Shown here piece by piece: positions 7,158 to 13,038 of a stretch of 13,673 bases of DNA. Every line of letters begins with the position of its first letter. Positions within the stretch are counted from its first letter, which is position 1. The stretch covers positions 1 through 13,673 of the forward strand of contig CAJTRE010000049.1 in assembly GCA_910578495.1 (NCBI GenBank), read 5' to 3'. This DNA comes from an uncultured Dorea sp. (GTDB taxonomy: Bacteria > Bacillota > Clostridia > Lachnospirales > Lachnospiraceae). Below the pieces are notes generated by a model. The model ran no database searches and was not told where the DNA came from. It saw nothing but the letters and a program-made list of their open reading frames with translations. The position numbers were made by a program, and so were the translations under genes.

Positions 7158-7553
7158 TTGTTAGGAAATTATAGAAGAACTGAAGGCGCATCCAAATCTT
7201 TGCTGTTTCATTATTTCTTAAATAAAAAAGAGCTGTATCTGTACCTTTGGAAACATGCGGGCAGGATCTTCCACGAGGCAGCAGGGAAAGGCCATACACA
7301 GACCACAGATTTTTTTGAGATTATTTGCCAGAGGGTATTGGCGAACTGCGTATTTATGAGGGAAGCGCCAACCATATATTTATTCGCATTAAGGGCGCTT
7401 TTTGAGGAAAACCCGGAAATCAATGGTTATTTACTTAGCTGCTACTGGCAGATGTTTTTATCCGGTGAACTTGCCCCGGATTTTCTGGAAAAGGATATTT
7501 TGAAGAGGACCGGACAGTGGAGGATGGTATACCTGAAAGAAAGGAATGATTAA
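7158..7553 (+). pseudogene. TetR-family regulator relic, N-terminus lost and C-terminus altered
   Basis: The frame contains ASKSLLFHYFLNKKELYLYLW, the recognition helix and following helix of TetR repressors, then a plausible ligand-domain start (ICQRVLANCVFMREAPTIYLFALRALFEENPEINGYLL). The ~30 residues that should precede it, with the first two helices of the DNA-binding unit, are missing: upstream lies only a TTG at 7158 and short frames ending in stops. The end, from about DILKRTGQW to KERND, does not look like the usual long C-terminal helices and the protein is too short (131 residues against about 190-200), which suggests a second deletion near 7505-7515. A good AAGGAG at 7124-7129 followed by ATG 7130 leads to a 14-codon frame that stops at 7174, probably the original start now out of phase. 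It cannot bind DNA in the normal way. Confidence 0.75.
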
Positions 7554-7554
7554 G

Positions 7555-7950
7555 ATGGCAATTTCAAATATACGGGCAGACTTTCATGCGGAATTACAAA
7601 GGGTCTGGGATATTGTGACTTCGCTGGAGGATACCGCATGGCGCAGTGATTTAAGCAAAGTGGAGGTCATAGATGAGAAACAATTTGTGGAACACACAAC
7701 CTCCGGTTATCAGACAGTTTTTACTGTAACTGTAAAGGAAGAATGCAGGAGATGGGAATTTGATATGGAGAATGACAACATGTATGGTCACTGGACAGGG
7801 ATTTTTTCCAGCGGGGACGGCGTAACAACGATTGATTTCACGGAGGACGTTACAGCAAAAAGATGGTTCATGAAACCGTTTATCGGGGCGTATCTGAAAA
7901 GGCAGCAGGCTTTATATATAAAGGACCTGAAAAAGGCTTTGGGGCAATGA
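7555..7950 (+). CDS. SRPBCC-fold (START/polyketide cyclase-like) protein
   Basis: A soluble protein of 131 residues with the alternating strand pattern of SRPBCC proteins. It opens MAISNIRADFHAELQRVWDIVTSLEDTAWRSDLSKVEV, the usual first strand plus helices and the 'W..D' turn. It then has paired strands (VFTVTVKE, WEFDME, GHWTGIFS, TTIDFTEDV) and a long C-terminal helix (AYLKRQQALYIKDLKKAL). Such proteins bind hydrophobic ligands; the ligand here is unknown. I chose ATG 7555 because AAGGA (7541-7545) abuts the in-frame ATG at 7546 but stands nine bases from 7555. It begins two bases after the TetR-relic stop, so the two were once co-transcribed, a common pairing in which the repressor responds to the same compound class. 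The gene looks intact. A terminator follows at 8118. Confidence 0.8.
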   Translation: MAISNIRADFHAELQRVWDIVTSLEDTAWRSDLSKVEVIDEKQFVEHTTSGYQTVFTVTVKEECRRWEFDMENDNMYGHWTGIFSSGDGVTTIDFTEDVTAKRWFMKPFIGAYLKRQQALYIKDLKKALGQ

Positions 7951-8051
7951 GGTGGTATTACGGGTATGGATTTTACGGTAGTTTTGAGTTTGGACAGAAT
8001 ATATAGTGGGCGGGTCTTCTCAAAATCGGTCAATAGGGTGATAATAAGAAA

Positions 8052-8161
8052 ATGGATCAAAGAAGGAACGCTATCATCCTGTCATCTACAGGAGGCCAGC
8101 TGGATAGGTGCGCATGAAAGAGCTTCTGATCTATATTTGGAAGCTCTTATTTTTTACCTAA
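8052..8161 (+). other. Two tiny overlapping frames in the 7951-8236 gap
   Basis: The 286 bases after the SRPBCC gene hold no convincing gene. Within them a 21-codon frame (8052-8117) and a 15-codon frame (8114-8161, MKELLIYIWKLLFFT) overlap by ATGA, as coupled genes do. The second looks like the first residues of an ABC permease and its DNA forms the terminator hairpin at 8118-8155. They may be ends left after deletion of a transporter gene, or a leader peptide. Neither has a well-placed ribosome site. Confidence 0.25.
8118..8155 (+). terminator. Rho-independent terminator upstream of the exported protein gene
   Basis: AAGAGCTTC (8118-8126) pairs perfectly with GAAGCTCTT (8140-8148) around a 13-base loop and is followed by ATTTTTT. 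It lies 167 bases after the SRPBCC stop and 81 bases before the next start. Confidence 0.7.
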
Positions 8162-8236
8162 TCCCAATTTACTTTTGTGTTTCCGGCAAGATATACCTGA
8201 TAAACAGACAGATGTTCGAAAATAAGGAGGTAGTCA

Positions 8237-8632
8237 ATGAGCCTGAAAAAATATGCGCCTGTTTTGATCATCCTGATCGTTTCTGCAGTTGGGTTATTAT
8301 TTTTATTACCGGGACTTGAAAAAAGAACAGACGTCCGTTTGCAGGACTTTTCTGTTTCCAAAGACGGTTCCGCAATTATGATTAAAACATCACTTTCCGC
8401 TTCTATGGGTTTTATCAGAGACATGGAAACCGAAAAGACTGGCGAGGAGATACATTGCTCTTTTTATAGAACTTTCGGAGGGTTAAACAGCACCATCGGA
8501 GCAAAAAACACCTTTGAAATCAAATTAGATGCTTCTACTGAAAAAATATATTTTGACCGGGGTGAAGAATCGGACGCTCTCGTATTGGAACGGGAAGCCG
8601 CAGCCAATATATGGACGATATCACCCCGTTAA
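8237..8632 (+). CDS. Small exported protein of unknown function with an N-terminal membrane anchor
   Basis: AAGGAGG (8222-8228) stands eight bases before ATG 8237. The 131-residue product starts MSLKKYAPVLIILIVSAVGLLFLLPGLEKRTDV: a lysine pair, one hydrophobic helix (about residues 7-25), then the mature part outside the cell. No lipobox cysteine follows, so it is anchored by an uncleaved helix or cut by ordinary signal peptidase. The mature part has strands (VRLQDFSVSKDG, AIMIKTSLSASMGFI) and the segment FYRTFGGLNSTIGAKNTFEIKLD. I have the impression of similar small proteins with an FGGLNS-SIGAKN motif in other Clostridia, none with a known role. Nothing is broken. Upstream is a terminator and downstream a new promoter, so it is probably transcribed alone. 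Confidence 0.7.
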   Translation: MSLKKYAPVLIILIVSAVGLLFLLPGLEKRTDVRLQDFSVSKDGSAIMIKTSLSASMGFIRDMETEKTGEEIHCSFYRTFGGLNSTIGAKNTFEIKLDASTEKIYFDRGEESDALVLEREAAANIWTISPR

Positions 8633-8650
8633 TTATTATACAATCAGGAC

Positions 8651-8679
8651 TTGCATACTTTATATTTTTTGGCCATAAT
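8651..8679 (+). promoter_or_regulatory. Promoter upstream of the ABC ATPase relic
   Basis: TTGCAT (8651-8656), 17-base spacer, CATAAT (8674-8679). AAAGGAGGAG precedes ATG 8732. The unit it drives now reads a broken ABC ATPase and then the CPBP protease. Confidence 0.5.
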
Positions 8680-8731
8680 ACTTATATTAAAATAATTAGC
8701 TAAGCGGAATTACGAAAGGAGGAGCTTACCA

Positions 8732-9210
8732 ATGCTTTGCATTAAACATTATTCTAAGACCTATCCCGGTGGGAAGAAAGCAAAGCCGTGGATGATTGTC
8801 TCTGCATGTCCGCTCTGGCGAAATCTACGGATTCATCGGCCACAACGGGGCGGGCAAAACCACCACGCTTCGGGATGCGGCAGAAACTGGCCCTGGTCTC
8901 CGCTTTCATCCGGCGGCCAAAGCTTCTGATTTTGGACGAGCCATTTGTGGGTTTGGATCCCTCTGCCGCCCACTTGATGAAAGGCTATCTGTCAGAATTG
9001 TGCCAAAACGGATCAGCCGTATTTTTTTCTACGCACGTACTTGAAGTGGCCGAAAAGCTGTGCCATCAGATTGCCATTATCAAAAACGGAAAACTGGTGC
9101 AAAGCGGCCCTACGGCAGAGCTGGTGGGGGATTCTTCCCTGGAGAATGTATTTCTGGAGTGGGAGGGGGATTGCGTATTTGAAGTAAGCTGCATTGTTGG
9201 GAGGAGAATA
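8732..9210 (+). pseudogene. ABC transporter ATPase relic: two frameshifts and a deletion between Walker A and the signature region
   Basis: The parts of one ABC ATPase appear in order but in three frames. The N-terminal strand IKHYSKTYPGGKKA is in the frame of ATG 8732. AVDD follows near 8785-8795 in another frame. LSLHVRSGEIYGFIGHNGAGKTTTL, containing Walker A, ends near 8865 in a third. Immediately after come MRQKLALVSAFIRRPKLLILDEPFVGLD (just past the signature, then Walker B), the H-loop STH and the usual KNGKLVQSGPTAEL tail. The roughly 80 residues between Walker A and the signature, including the Q-loop, are gone, with the join near 8867-8875. The stop codon is also lost, so the last frame runs on into the CPBP gene. 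It was a bacitracin/lantibiotic-export-like ATPase by its look; no permease is next to it. It cannot hydrolyse ATP as it stands. Confidence 0.85.
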
Positions 9211-9957
9211 ATGGATATCATTTTATTTGTGGGCATAATCATCTATCTTATTATAACGGCATATACAGGGTATGCGGCGATAGAAAAATTAAAGGGGAAC
9301 GAGCTGTCAGAAGAAAAACGGATACAAAGATACTGGTTTTCCTTTCTGTGGAATGTGGCTTCCGGGTGTGTTGTTGTGTTACTTATTGTTATGGGACCAG
9401 CTACCCTGGAGGAAACAGGCTTCCGGTCGGTCAGCTTTTTGCAGGGAAGCCATAGGTATCTGGCGTTTGGCACATGGATTCTATGTGGTCTGCTGAGTAC
9501 GGTATTTATTTTTCAAATAGCTGTGTTTTTGATAAATCCGTCCTACAGGGACTCTGTTTCGAAACAGATAGAGGAAAAAACACATTCAGGGAAAGTCTAT
9601 GATCGTGTTGTAAACGGACTTATTCCAAGAACCAGGCGGGAGAAGAGCTATTTTACTGCAACGGCACTGGCAGCAGGTATCTGCGAAGAGATTGTATTCA
9701 GGGGATTTTTGTTGTATGTTTTGAGGAGAATTTTTCCGGAACTATCGCCGTTTCTTCTGGCAGCTCTGGCAGGTGTCTGCTTTGGGGCAGCCCATTTTTA
9801 TCAAGGTATCAAAGGCGTGATAAAAACAGGGCTTCTGGGTATATTGTTTGGATTTTTGTATATCAGCACAGGTTCATTGTATTTGTGTATGGCAGTTCAT
9901 TTCCTGTTTGATATTTCAGCCGCATTTTTATGTGAGGAGGACAAATATGAGGTTTGA
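9211..9957 (+). CDS. CPBP (CAAX/Abi) family intramembrane metalloprotease
   Basis: The 248-residue, highly hydrophobic protein has the full CPBP motif set: E159-E160-x3-R164 (EEIVFRG), F191-x3-H195 (FGAAH) and H230-x3-D234 (HFLFD), which together form the presumed metal site in the membrane. At least six hydrophobic stretches are visible. ATG 9211 is supported by GGGAGGAG (9199-9206). An in-frame reading continues upstream into the ABC ATPase relic because that gene has lost its stop, so a fused product is possible. The end overlaps the HAD relic by 11 bases. In Gram-positives such proteases often give self-immunity to bacteriocins, which would fit an ABC-export neighbour. That role is inference from context. 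All catalytic residues are present. Confidence 0.88.
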   Translation: MDIILFVGIIIYLIITAYTGYAAIEKLKGNELSEEKRIQRYWFSFLWNVASGCVVVLLIVMGPATLEETGFRSVSFLQGSHRYLAFGTWILCGLLSTVFIFQIAVFLINPSYRDSVSKQIEEKTHSGKVYDRVVNGLIPRTRREKSYFTATALAAGICEEIVFRGFLLYVLRRIFPELSPFLLAALAGVCFGAAHFYQGIKGVIKTGLLGILFGFLYISTGSLYLCMAVHFLFDISAAFLCEEDKYEV

Positions 9958-10273
9958 AGCCGTGATTTTTGACCTGGATGGTACGCTGCCTGATTCGATG
10001 GATGTCTGGGAGCAGATTGATATTTGTTTTCTTCAGAAGCGTGGACTGTCGGTTCCGGCAGATTATGTGGCTGAAATCTGTGCCCGCAGCTTTGAGGAAG
10101 CGGCGCAGCGGTTAGGAGCAGCCCCTCAGCACTGTCTGATCTTCGAGAATGTTCTGCCCGCTGTTAAAAGCGCAAAGCAGGCCGGAATGATGGTATGCGC
10201 TGTATATGACAAATATTCTGCCCAGTACAGGGTGTAGATGGAGCAGGAGGCGGCAGGGAAGATCATTGATGGA
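9947..10273 (+). pseudogene. HAD-superfamily phosphatase relic with internal deletion and premature stop
   Basis: GTGAGGAGGAC precedes ATG 9947. The product begins MRFEAVIFDLDGTLPDS, the HAD motif I with D9 and D11, and continues as a beta-phosphoglucomutase-like cap start up to SFEEAAQ. At about 10100-10112 it jumps to RLGAAPQHCLIFENVLPAVKSAKQAGMMVCAVYD, the C-terminal motif IV region. About 100 residues in between, with the rest of the cap, motif II and the motif III lysine, are missing. Both sides would naturally encode an EAA-type stretch at the join, so a short repeat probably mediated the deletion. A TAG at 10235-10237 then stops the frame inside a segment that continues in phase as MEQEAAGKIIDGY, the usual family ending. 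Its start overlaps the CPBP gene end. Confidence 0.8.
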
Positions 10274-10510
10274 TATATAGTGGAAATGAATAGTGAGCCG
10301 GAGACGGAAAAGATCGAAACAAAATTCGTTGCACAAATTTCTCTGGAAAACGAAACATGGGAACTGTTTTATCCGTTTGTACAGGAGGGAAAGGAAACGC
10401 TGCTTCCACTCCGGGAATATGCGGAAGAAAACTGGTTTGAAAATGCCGAAAAGCGGATGCAGGAGGGACGCAAGCGTTTGACTGCTGAAGTCACAGGGGC
10501 AGATGAATAG
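10238..10510 (+). CDS. Unidentified frame continuing from the HAD relic
   Basis: After the TAG at 10235-10237 the same frame stays open for 90 codons. The first ~12 residues look like the end of the HAD phosphatase. The rest, roughly VEMNSEPETEKIETKFVAQ and later ENETWELFYPFVQEGKETL and AEENWFENAEKRMQEGRKRL, is strongly charged, mostly helical and reads like a real protein, but I do not recognise it. ATG 10238 has no ribosome site. It is most likely the C-terminal piece of another gene joined to the HAD relic by a deletion around 10270-10290. It ends 27 bases before the nucleosidase start. Confidence 0.3.
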   Translation: MEQEAAGKIIDGYIVEMNSEPETEKIETKFVAQISLENETWELFYPFVQEGKETLLPLREYAEENWFENAEKRMQEGRKRLTAEVTGADE

Positions 10511-10537
10511 GGACAATGAGTGATAAAGGAGCAGACT

Positions 10538-10972
10538 ATGAATAAAGATTTGGGTACAGAAAGTAAAATTGGGATTATATGTGCAACGGCCAGGGAACTT
10601 GCCCCATACCTGTCTGTTATGCAGATCAGAAAAACGGATGAATGTGCAATGCATTCGTTCCATAACGGTACAATAAAGGATATATGCACAACAGCAGTTT
10701 ATTCTGGCTGTGGAAAGATTAACGCATCCATTATGGCACAGCTTTTAATCGACAGATATATGGAGCCGATTCATCCGGACGCATTGTGCATTGATATGGA
10801 AACTGCGGCAGTGGCTCATGCCTGTTATCTGAACGGGGTTCCTTTTATAGCAGTCCGTTCCATTTCGGACAATGACAAAGAGGCCGGGCAGGAGGCAATC
10901 AACAGGAATTATGATAAGGCAGTACAGCAGTCATATCAATTTGTTTCAGAAATGCTTGAGGGGATCAGATAG
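10538..10972 (+). pseudogene. mtnN: MTA/SAH nucleosidase with in-frame internal deletion
   Basis: AAAGGAG (10525-10531) is six bases before ATG 10538. The 144-residue product has the two ends of 5'-methylthioadenosine/S-adenosylhomocysteine nucleosidase. The N-terminal part, IGIICATARELAPYL through VYSGCGKINASIMAQLLIDRY, is followed near 10768 by IDMETAAVAHACYLNGVPFIAVRSISDNDKEA, which contains the ribose-binding ME and the catalytic SD. The whole enzyme is about 230 residues. The ~85-residue middle, with the central sheet, the VNTGVAG-like loop and the base-binding loop, is missing, yet the frame is kept. The intact enzyme splits MTA and SAH to adenine and a thioribose in methyl-cycle salvage. 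This version should not fold into an active site. It is called a pseudogene although no stop interrupts it. Confidence 0.8.
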
Positions 10973-10983
10973 GAGTCAGTTAT

Positions 10984-11097
10984 ATGCAGATTTTACAGAC
11001 AAAGCAGCTAAAAAAATACTATGGTGAAGCCCCCAATGTTACCCGTGCGGTGGATGATGTATCTTTTTCAGTGAACAAAGGTCAATTTGTTGCCTGA
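10984..11097 (+). pseudogene. 5' stub of an ABC transporter ATPase of the MacB/BceA type
   Basis: AGGAG (10971-10975) overlaps the nucleosidase stop and precedes ATG 10984 by eight bases. The 37 residues read as the opening strands of a MacB/BceA/LolD-type ATPase: LQTKQLKKYYG, then TRAVDDVSFSVNKGQFVA. The sequence ends just where the Walker A loop (normally VG.SGSGK) would begin, at the point where the insertion element starts. No continuation of the gene is found on the other side of the element, so the rest was deleted and not merely displaced. Homologues export antimicrobial peptides together with an FtsX-like permease. Confidence 0.75.
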
Positions 11098-11170
11098 TGT
11101 GGTAAAGTAAAATTGTAACACCTGCACAGGAATAAATGATATCATTCAAATAAAAGTGAAGGTGAACAAA

Positions 11171-11668
11171 ATGGCAAGCACAAACAAACGTTATGAGCCT
11201 GAATTCAAAAAGCAGATGGTCCGTTTGGTCTTAGAAGAAGGCAGAACCATCGCAAGCGTCAATAAGGAGTATAACTTAGGAGAGGGAACTGTCCGAAGCT
11301 GGATCAGACAGTTTGAAGAAGAATGCGAAAAAAATCCAGAGACAAGTGAAAAGGGAGAGCTTTATGAGGAAAACCGCCGGCTCCGTAAAAAACTGGAAGA
11401 AATGGAAAAAGAGAACCGTTTCCTAAAAAAAGCGGCCATATTTTTAAGGAGACGGGAAATCAGCCTGAGTACAACCACAGTACTTAAGTACATGAGGGAA
11501 CTAAAACTCAGATCAGTTGTGGTGCCGAAAAAACCAGAATATCACAAAGGAGACTGCCGTAAAAAATTTGATAATCTGTTCGGACAAGATTTTACGGCAT
11601 CGAAACCGAATGAAAAATGGTGTACCGATTTTACTTATCTGTATTTGGCGGATGGAGCAAAATTGTGA
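11171..11668 (+). pseudogene. IS3-family transposase, OrfA joined in frame to the middle of OrfB
   Basis: AAGGTG precedes ATG 11171 by six bases. Residues 1-60 are the OrfA helix-turn-helix (YEPEFKKQMVRLVLEEG, then VNKEYNLGEGTVRSWIRQ), followed by the leucine-zipper-like coil (ENRRLRKKLEEMEKENRFLKKAAIF). Near 11450-11460 the frame passes directly into the middle of OrfB: the sequence around STTTVLKYMRELKLRS, then DNLFGQDFTASKPNEKWCTDFTYL with the first catalytic aspartate of the DDE triad. The N-terminal ~60 residues of OrfB and the OrfA-OrfB frameshift window are missing. The frame stops at 11666-11668, shortly after the first aspartate, at a second deletion. The product keeps DNA-binding and oligomerisation parts without catalysis, so it could act as an inhibitor of related elements; that is speculation. 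Confidence 0.8.
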
Positions 11669-11936
11669 GAAGAAGCACATCACGCAAAGCATGAGTAAGG
11701 CAGGATGTCCCTATGACAATCCACCAATGGAAAGTTTTTACGGAACATTTAAGGCAGAATTTATACGTCAAAACAGTTTTGAGACAGACATCGAATTAAA
11801 TAAGAGAACATTGGATTATGTATATGGTTATTACAATCCCATACGTCCTCATTCATCAAATGGGTATGTGACCCTCGCGGCATTCGCCAAATATACGTGC
11901 AAGCACGTCTACTTGGCTCATTGCCCGCGGGAATAA
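11664..11936 (+). pseudogene. IS3-family transposase, C-terminal OrfB fragment
   Basis: In the frame one base ahead of the preceding fragment, the sequence from HITQSMSKAGCPYDNPPMESFYGTFKAEF onward is the end of the IS3 rve domain. It contains the catalytic glutamate (ME in PPMESFYG) and the family's closing YYNPIRPHSSNGY. The segment with the second aspartate (HSDxGxQY) is missing at the join near 11656-11668. The tail after NGYVT is longer than the usual few residues and ends at TAA 11934-11936. There is no start or ribosome site. The codons look undamaged otherwise, so the deletions are recent relative to point decay. Confidence 0.8.
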
Positions 11937-12281
11937 AAGAACCTATTTTTGTTGTCAGCCAACGTGGGCTATGGTAAAATAACATCATCCGATGTACTCA
12001 GACGTTTCTGCCTAGGTACACAGCAAGAACAAAATATAGACTTTAAAATGAATTAAGCTACTCGGATTAGCATAAAAATCAGCCGATGATTCTGCTAATT
12101 TTTTGCTAATCGACGTTCCTAAAAACGGCTTTTGCTAATTTGATGAAAGTGGATAGTAGTAGATGAAATTGTGCAATATGCAATAAAAAAGCACAATAAT
12201 CTGGGTTCTACGAGGATACTTTAGACATGAAAGAGCATGAAAAGAGGTGTAAGGTAACCGTAGGTCATGGAATTAGTTTTC
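11937..12281 (+). other. Gene-free stretch between the insertion element and the tRNA fragment
   Basis: No complete gene is seen. An open stretch without a start (11937-12056) ends in TSSDVLRRFCLGTQQEQNIDFKMN and could be the tail of a gene cut by the element; I do not recognise it. From 12066 to 12140 lie four TGCTAAT copies (separate entry). ATTGTGC (12168-12174) and GCACAAT (12191-12197) form a seven-base inverted repeat with a 16-base loop. The remainder is AT-rich. Confidence 0.5.
12066..12140 (+). repeat. Cluster of TGCTAAT repeats, possible recombinase arm sites
   Basis: TGCTAAT occurs at 12093-12099, 12104-12110 and 12133-12139 on this strand and inverted as ATTAGCA at 12066-12072. 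The first two direct copies start 11 bases apart, about one helical turn. The cluster ends about 140 bases before the tRNA fragment, a position where tyrosine recombinases and excisionases have arm-type binding sites. The function is inferred from place and pattern only. Confidence 0.4.
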
Positions 12282-12323
12282 CTTCTAAGCGGCAGGTCAG
12301 GTGTTCGAGTCACCTCGGGAACG
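12282..12323 (+). other. 3' part of a tRNA gene (probably tRNA-Arg, anticodon TCT): candidate attachment site
   Basis: From 12282 the sequence folds as the 3' part of a tRNA. It has the anticodon loop CTTCTAA (anticodon TCT), the 3' strand of the anticodon stem GCGGC, the five-base variable loop AGGTC, a perfect T arm AGGTG-TTCGAGT-CACCT (12299-12315), and the acceptor 3' strand CGGGAAC plus discriminator G (12316-12323). The five bases upstream (TTTTC) do not pair with GCGGC, and no GTTCCCG acceptor 5' strand is present, so there is no whole tRNA. Identity that starts at the anticodon loop and runs to the 3' end is typical of att sites of elements inserted in tRNA genes. With this orientation the element would lie to the left. 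Confidence 0.7.
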
Positions 12324-12334
12324 CTGGAAACATA

Positions 12335-12375
12335 GCCGAAAGCCTTGATTTTAGCGGGTTTTCGGCTTTCTTCAT
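12335..12375 (+). terminator. Terminator behind the tRNA fragment
   Basis: GCCGAAAGCC (12335-12344) pairs with GGTTTTCGGC (12357-12366) over ten positions with one G-T wobble and a 12-base loop, followed by TTTCTTCATTT. It sits 11 bases after the tRNA end, as expected for the original tRNA transcript, which suggests that the DNA from here to the right is native chromosome. Confidence 0.7.
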
Positions 12376-12474
12376 TTCAGCGTCAAAACTCGGATTTGCA
12401 GAATGTATCTCATTTGAAAAAACGCTTGAATTGATGAATGAATAAATTAGGAAGTGGCAAAGGTGTTTGCAGAT

Positions 12475-13014
12475 ATGAAAAGATATATTGCTTTATTAAG
12501 AGGTATCAATATAAGTGGAAAAAATAAAATACCAATGGCAGAGTTAAAGAAAGGCTTTGAGACAATTGCTTATGGAGAAGTGAGAACGTATCTGAACAGT
12601 GGCAATGTGATTTTTTCCAGTGATGAAGATAATATAAGGAAGCTTACGGACCAGATTGAGGAAATGATAAAAAATCAGTTTGGATTGGATATTCCTGTTT
12701 TTGTCCTGTCAAAGGAAGAGCTTGAGGATATTTTAAAAAATGCACCTGACTGGTGGGGCAGTGAGGACAAAGATATTTATGATAATCTGATTTTCATAAT
12801 ACCGCCAGCTGCATTTTCCGATGTATATAATGAAATTGGAGAACCTAAAAAGGAATTGGAGAGAATAAAGGATTATAAGGAAGTGATATTCTGGTCTTTC
12901 AGCCGTAAAGATTATCAAAAGACAAACTGGTGGCCTAAGACAGCAGGTGCGAATGTCAGCACGAAGCTGACCATAAGAACAGCTAATACGGTTAGAAAGA
13001 TCGCCAGTATGTAG
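12475..13014 (+). CDS. DUF1697 family protein
   Basis: The 179-residue protein matches DUF1697 along its full length. It has the family opening MKRYIALLRGINISGKNKIPMAELK, the VRTYLNSGNVIFSS strand pair, a middle FGLDIPVFVLSKEEL segment, and a closing region from VIFWSFSRKDYQKTNWWP to LTIRTANTVRKI. I chose ATG 12475 because it starts exactly at the family N-terminus. The in-frame GTG at 12454 would add seven uncharacteristic residues, and its AGGA sits too close. AAAGGTG (12460-12466), eight bases upstream, is a moderate ribosome site. No biochemical role is established for this family. The gene appears intact and lies just outside the inferred element end, so it is probably ordinary chromosomal content. 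There is no clear hairpin terminator in the bases after its stop. Confidence 0.88.
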   Translation: MKRYIALLRGINISGKNKIPMAELKKGFETIAYGEVRTYLNSGNVIFSSDEDNIRKLTDQIEEMIKNQFGLDIPVFVLSKEELEDILKNAPDWWGSEDKDIYDNLIFIIPPAAFSDVYNEIGEPKKELERIKDYKEVIFWSFSRKDYQKTNWWPKTAGANVSTKLTIRTANTVRKIASM

Positions 13015-13038
13015 TTACCTTTCAAAATTTGATTTTAT

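Larger units (their letters stand above)
11095..11987 (+). mobile_element. Degenerate IS3-family insertion sequence
   Basis: The element carries pieces of the OrfA/OrfB transposase in the right order. Limits are provisional. The left limit is the abrupt end of the ABC stub at TGATGT (11095), and ACATCA (11982-11987) after the transposase is its inverted match. The match is only six bases and the next bases do not pair. No target-site duplication is visible. Internal deletions make it unable to move by itself. Confidence 0.6.

Noticed and set aside
7966..8319. A 117-codon open frame after the SRPBCC gene
   Set aside because: Its product is not protein-like, it runs through the terminator at 8118-8155 and overlaps the well-supported start of the exported protein gene.
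10112..10689. Long minus-strand open frames opposite the HAD relic and nucleosidase
   Set aside because: They are antisense to recognisable protein families, lack ribosome sites and give low-complexity, cysteine- and phenylalanine-rich products.
11092..11990. Exact IS ends with target duplication
   Set aside because: Only TGATGT/ACATCA match as inverted ends and the flanking triplets (GCC and TCC) differ, so the limits cannot be proven.
12240..12323. A complete tRNA gene
   Set aside because: Only the part from the anticodon loop to the discriminator base fits. The five bases before the loop do not pair with GCGGC and no GTTCCCG acceptor strand is found upstream.
12227..12445. A 72-codon open frame across the tRNA fragment
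   Set aside because: It translates the tRNA T arm and its terminator hairpin, which explain the DNA better; there is no ribosome site.
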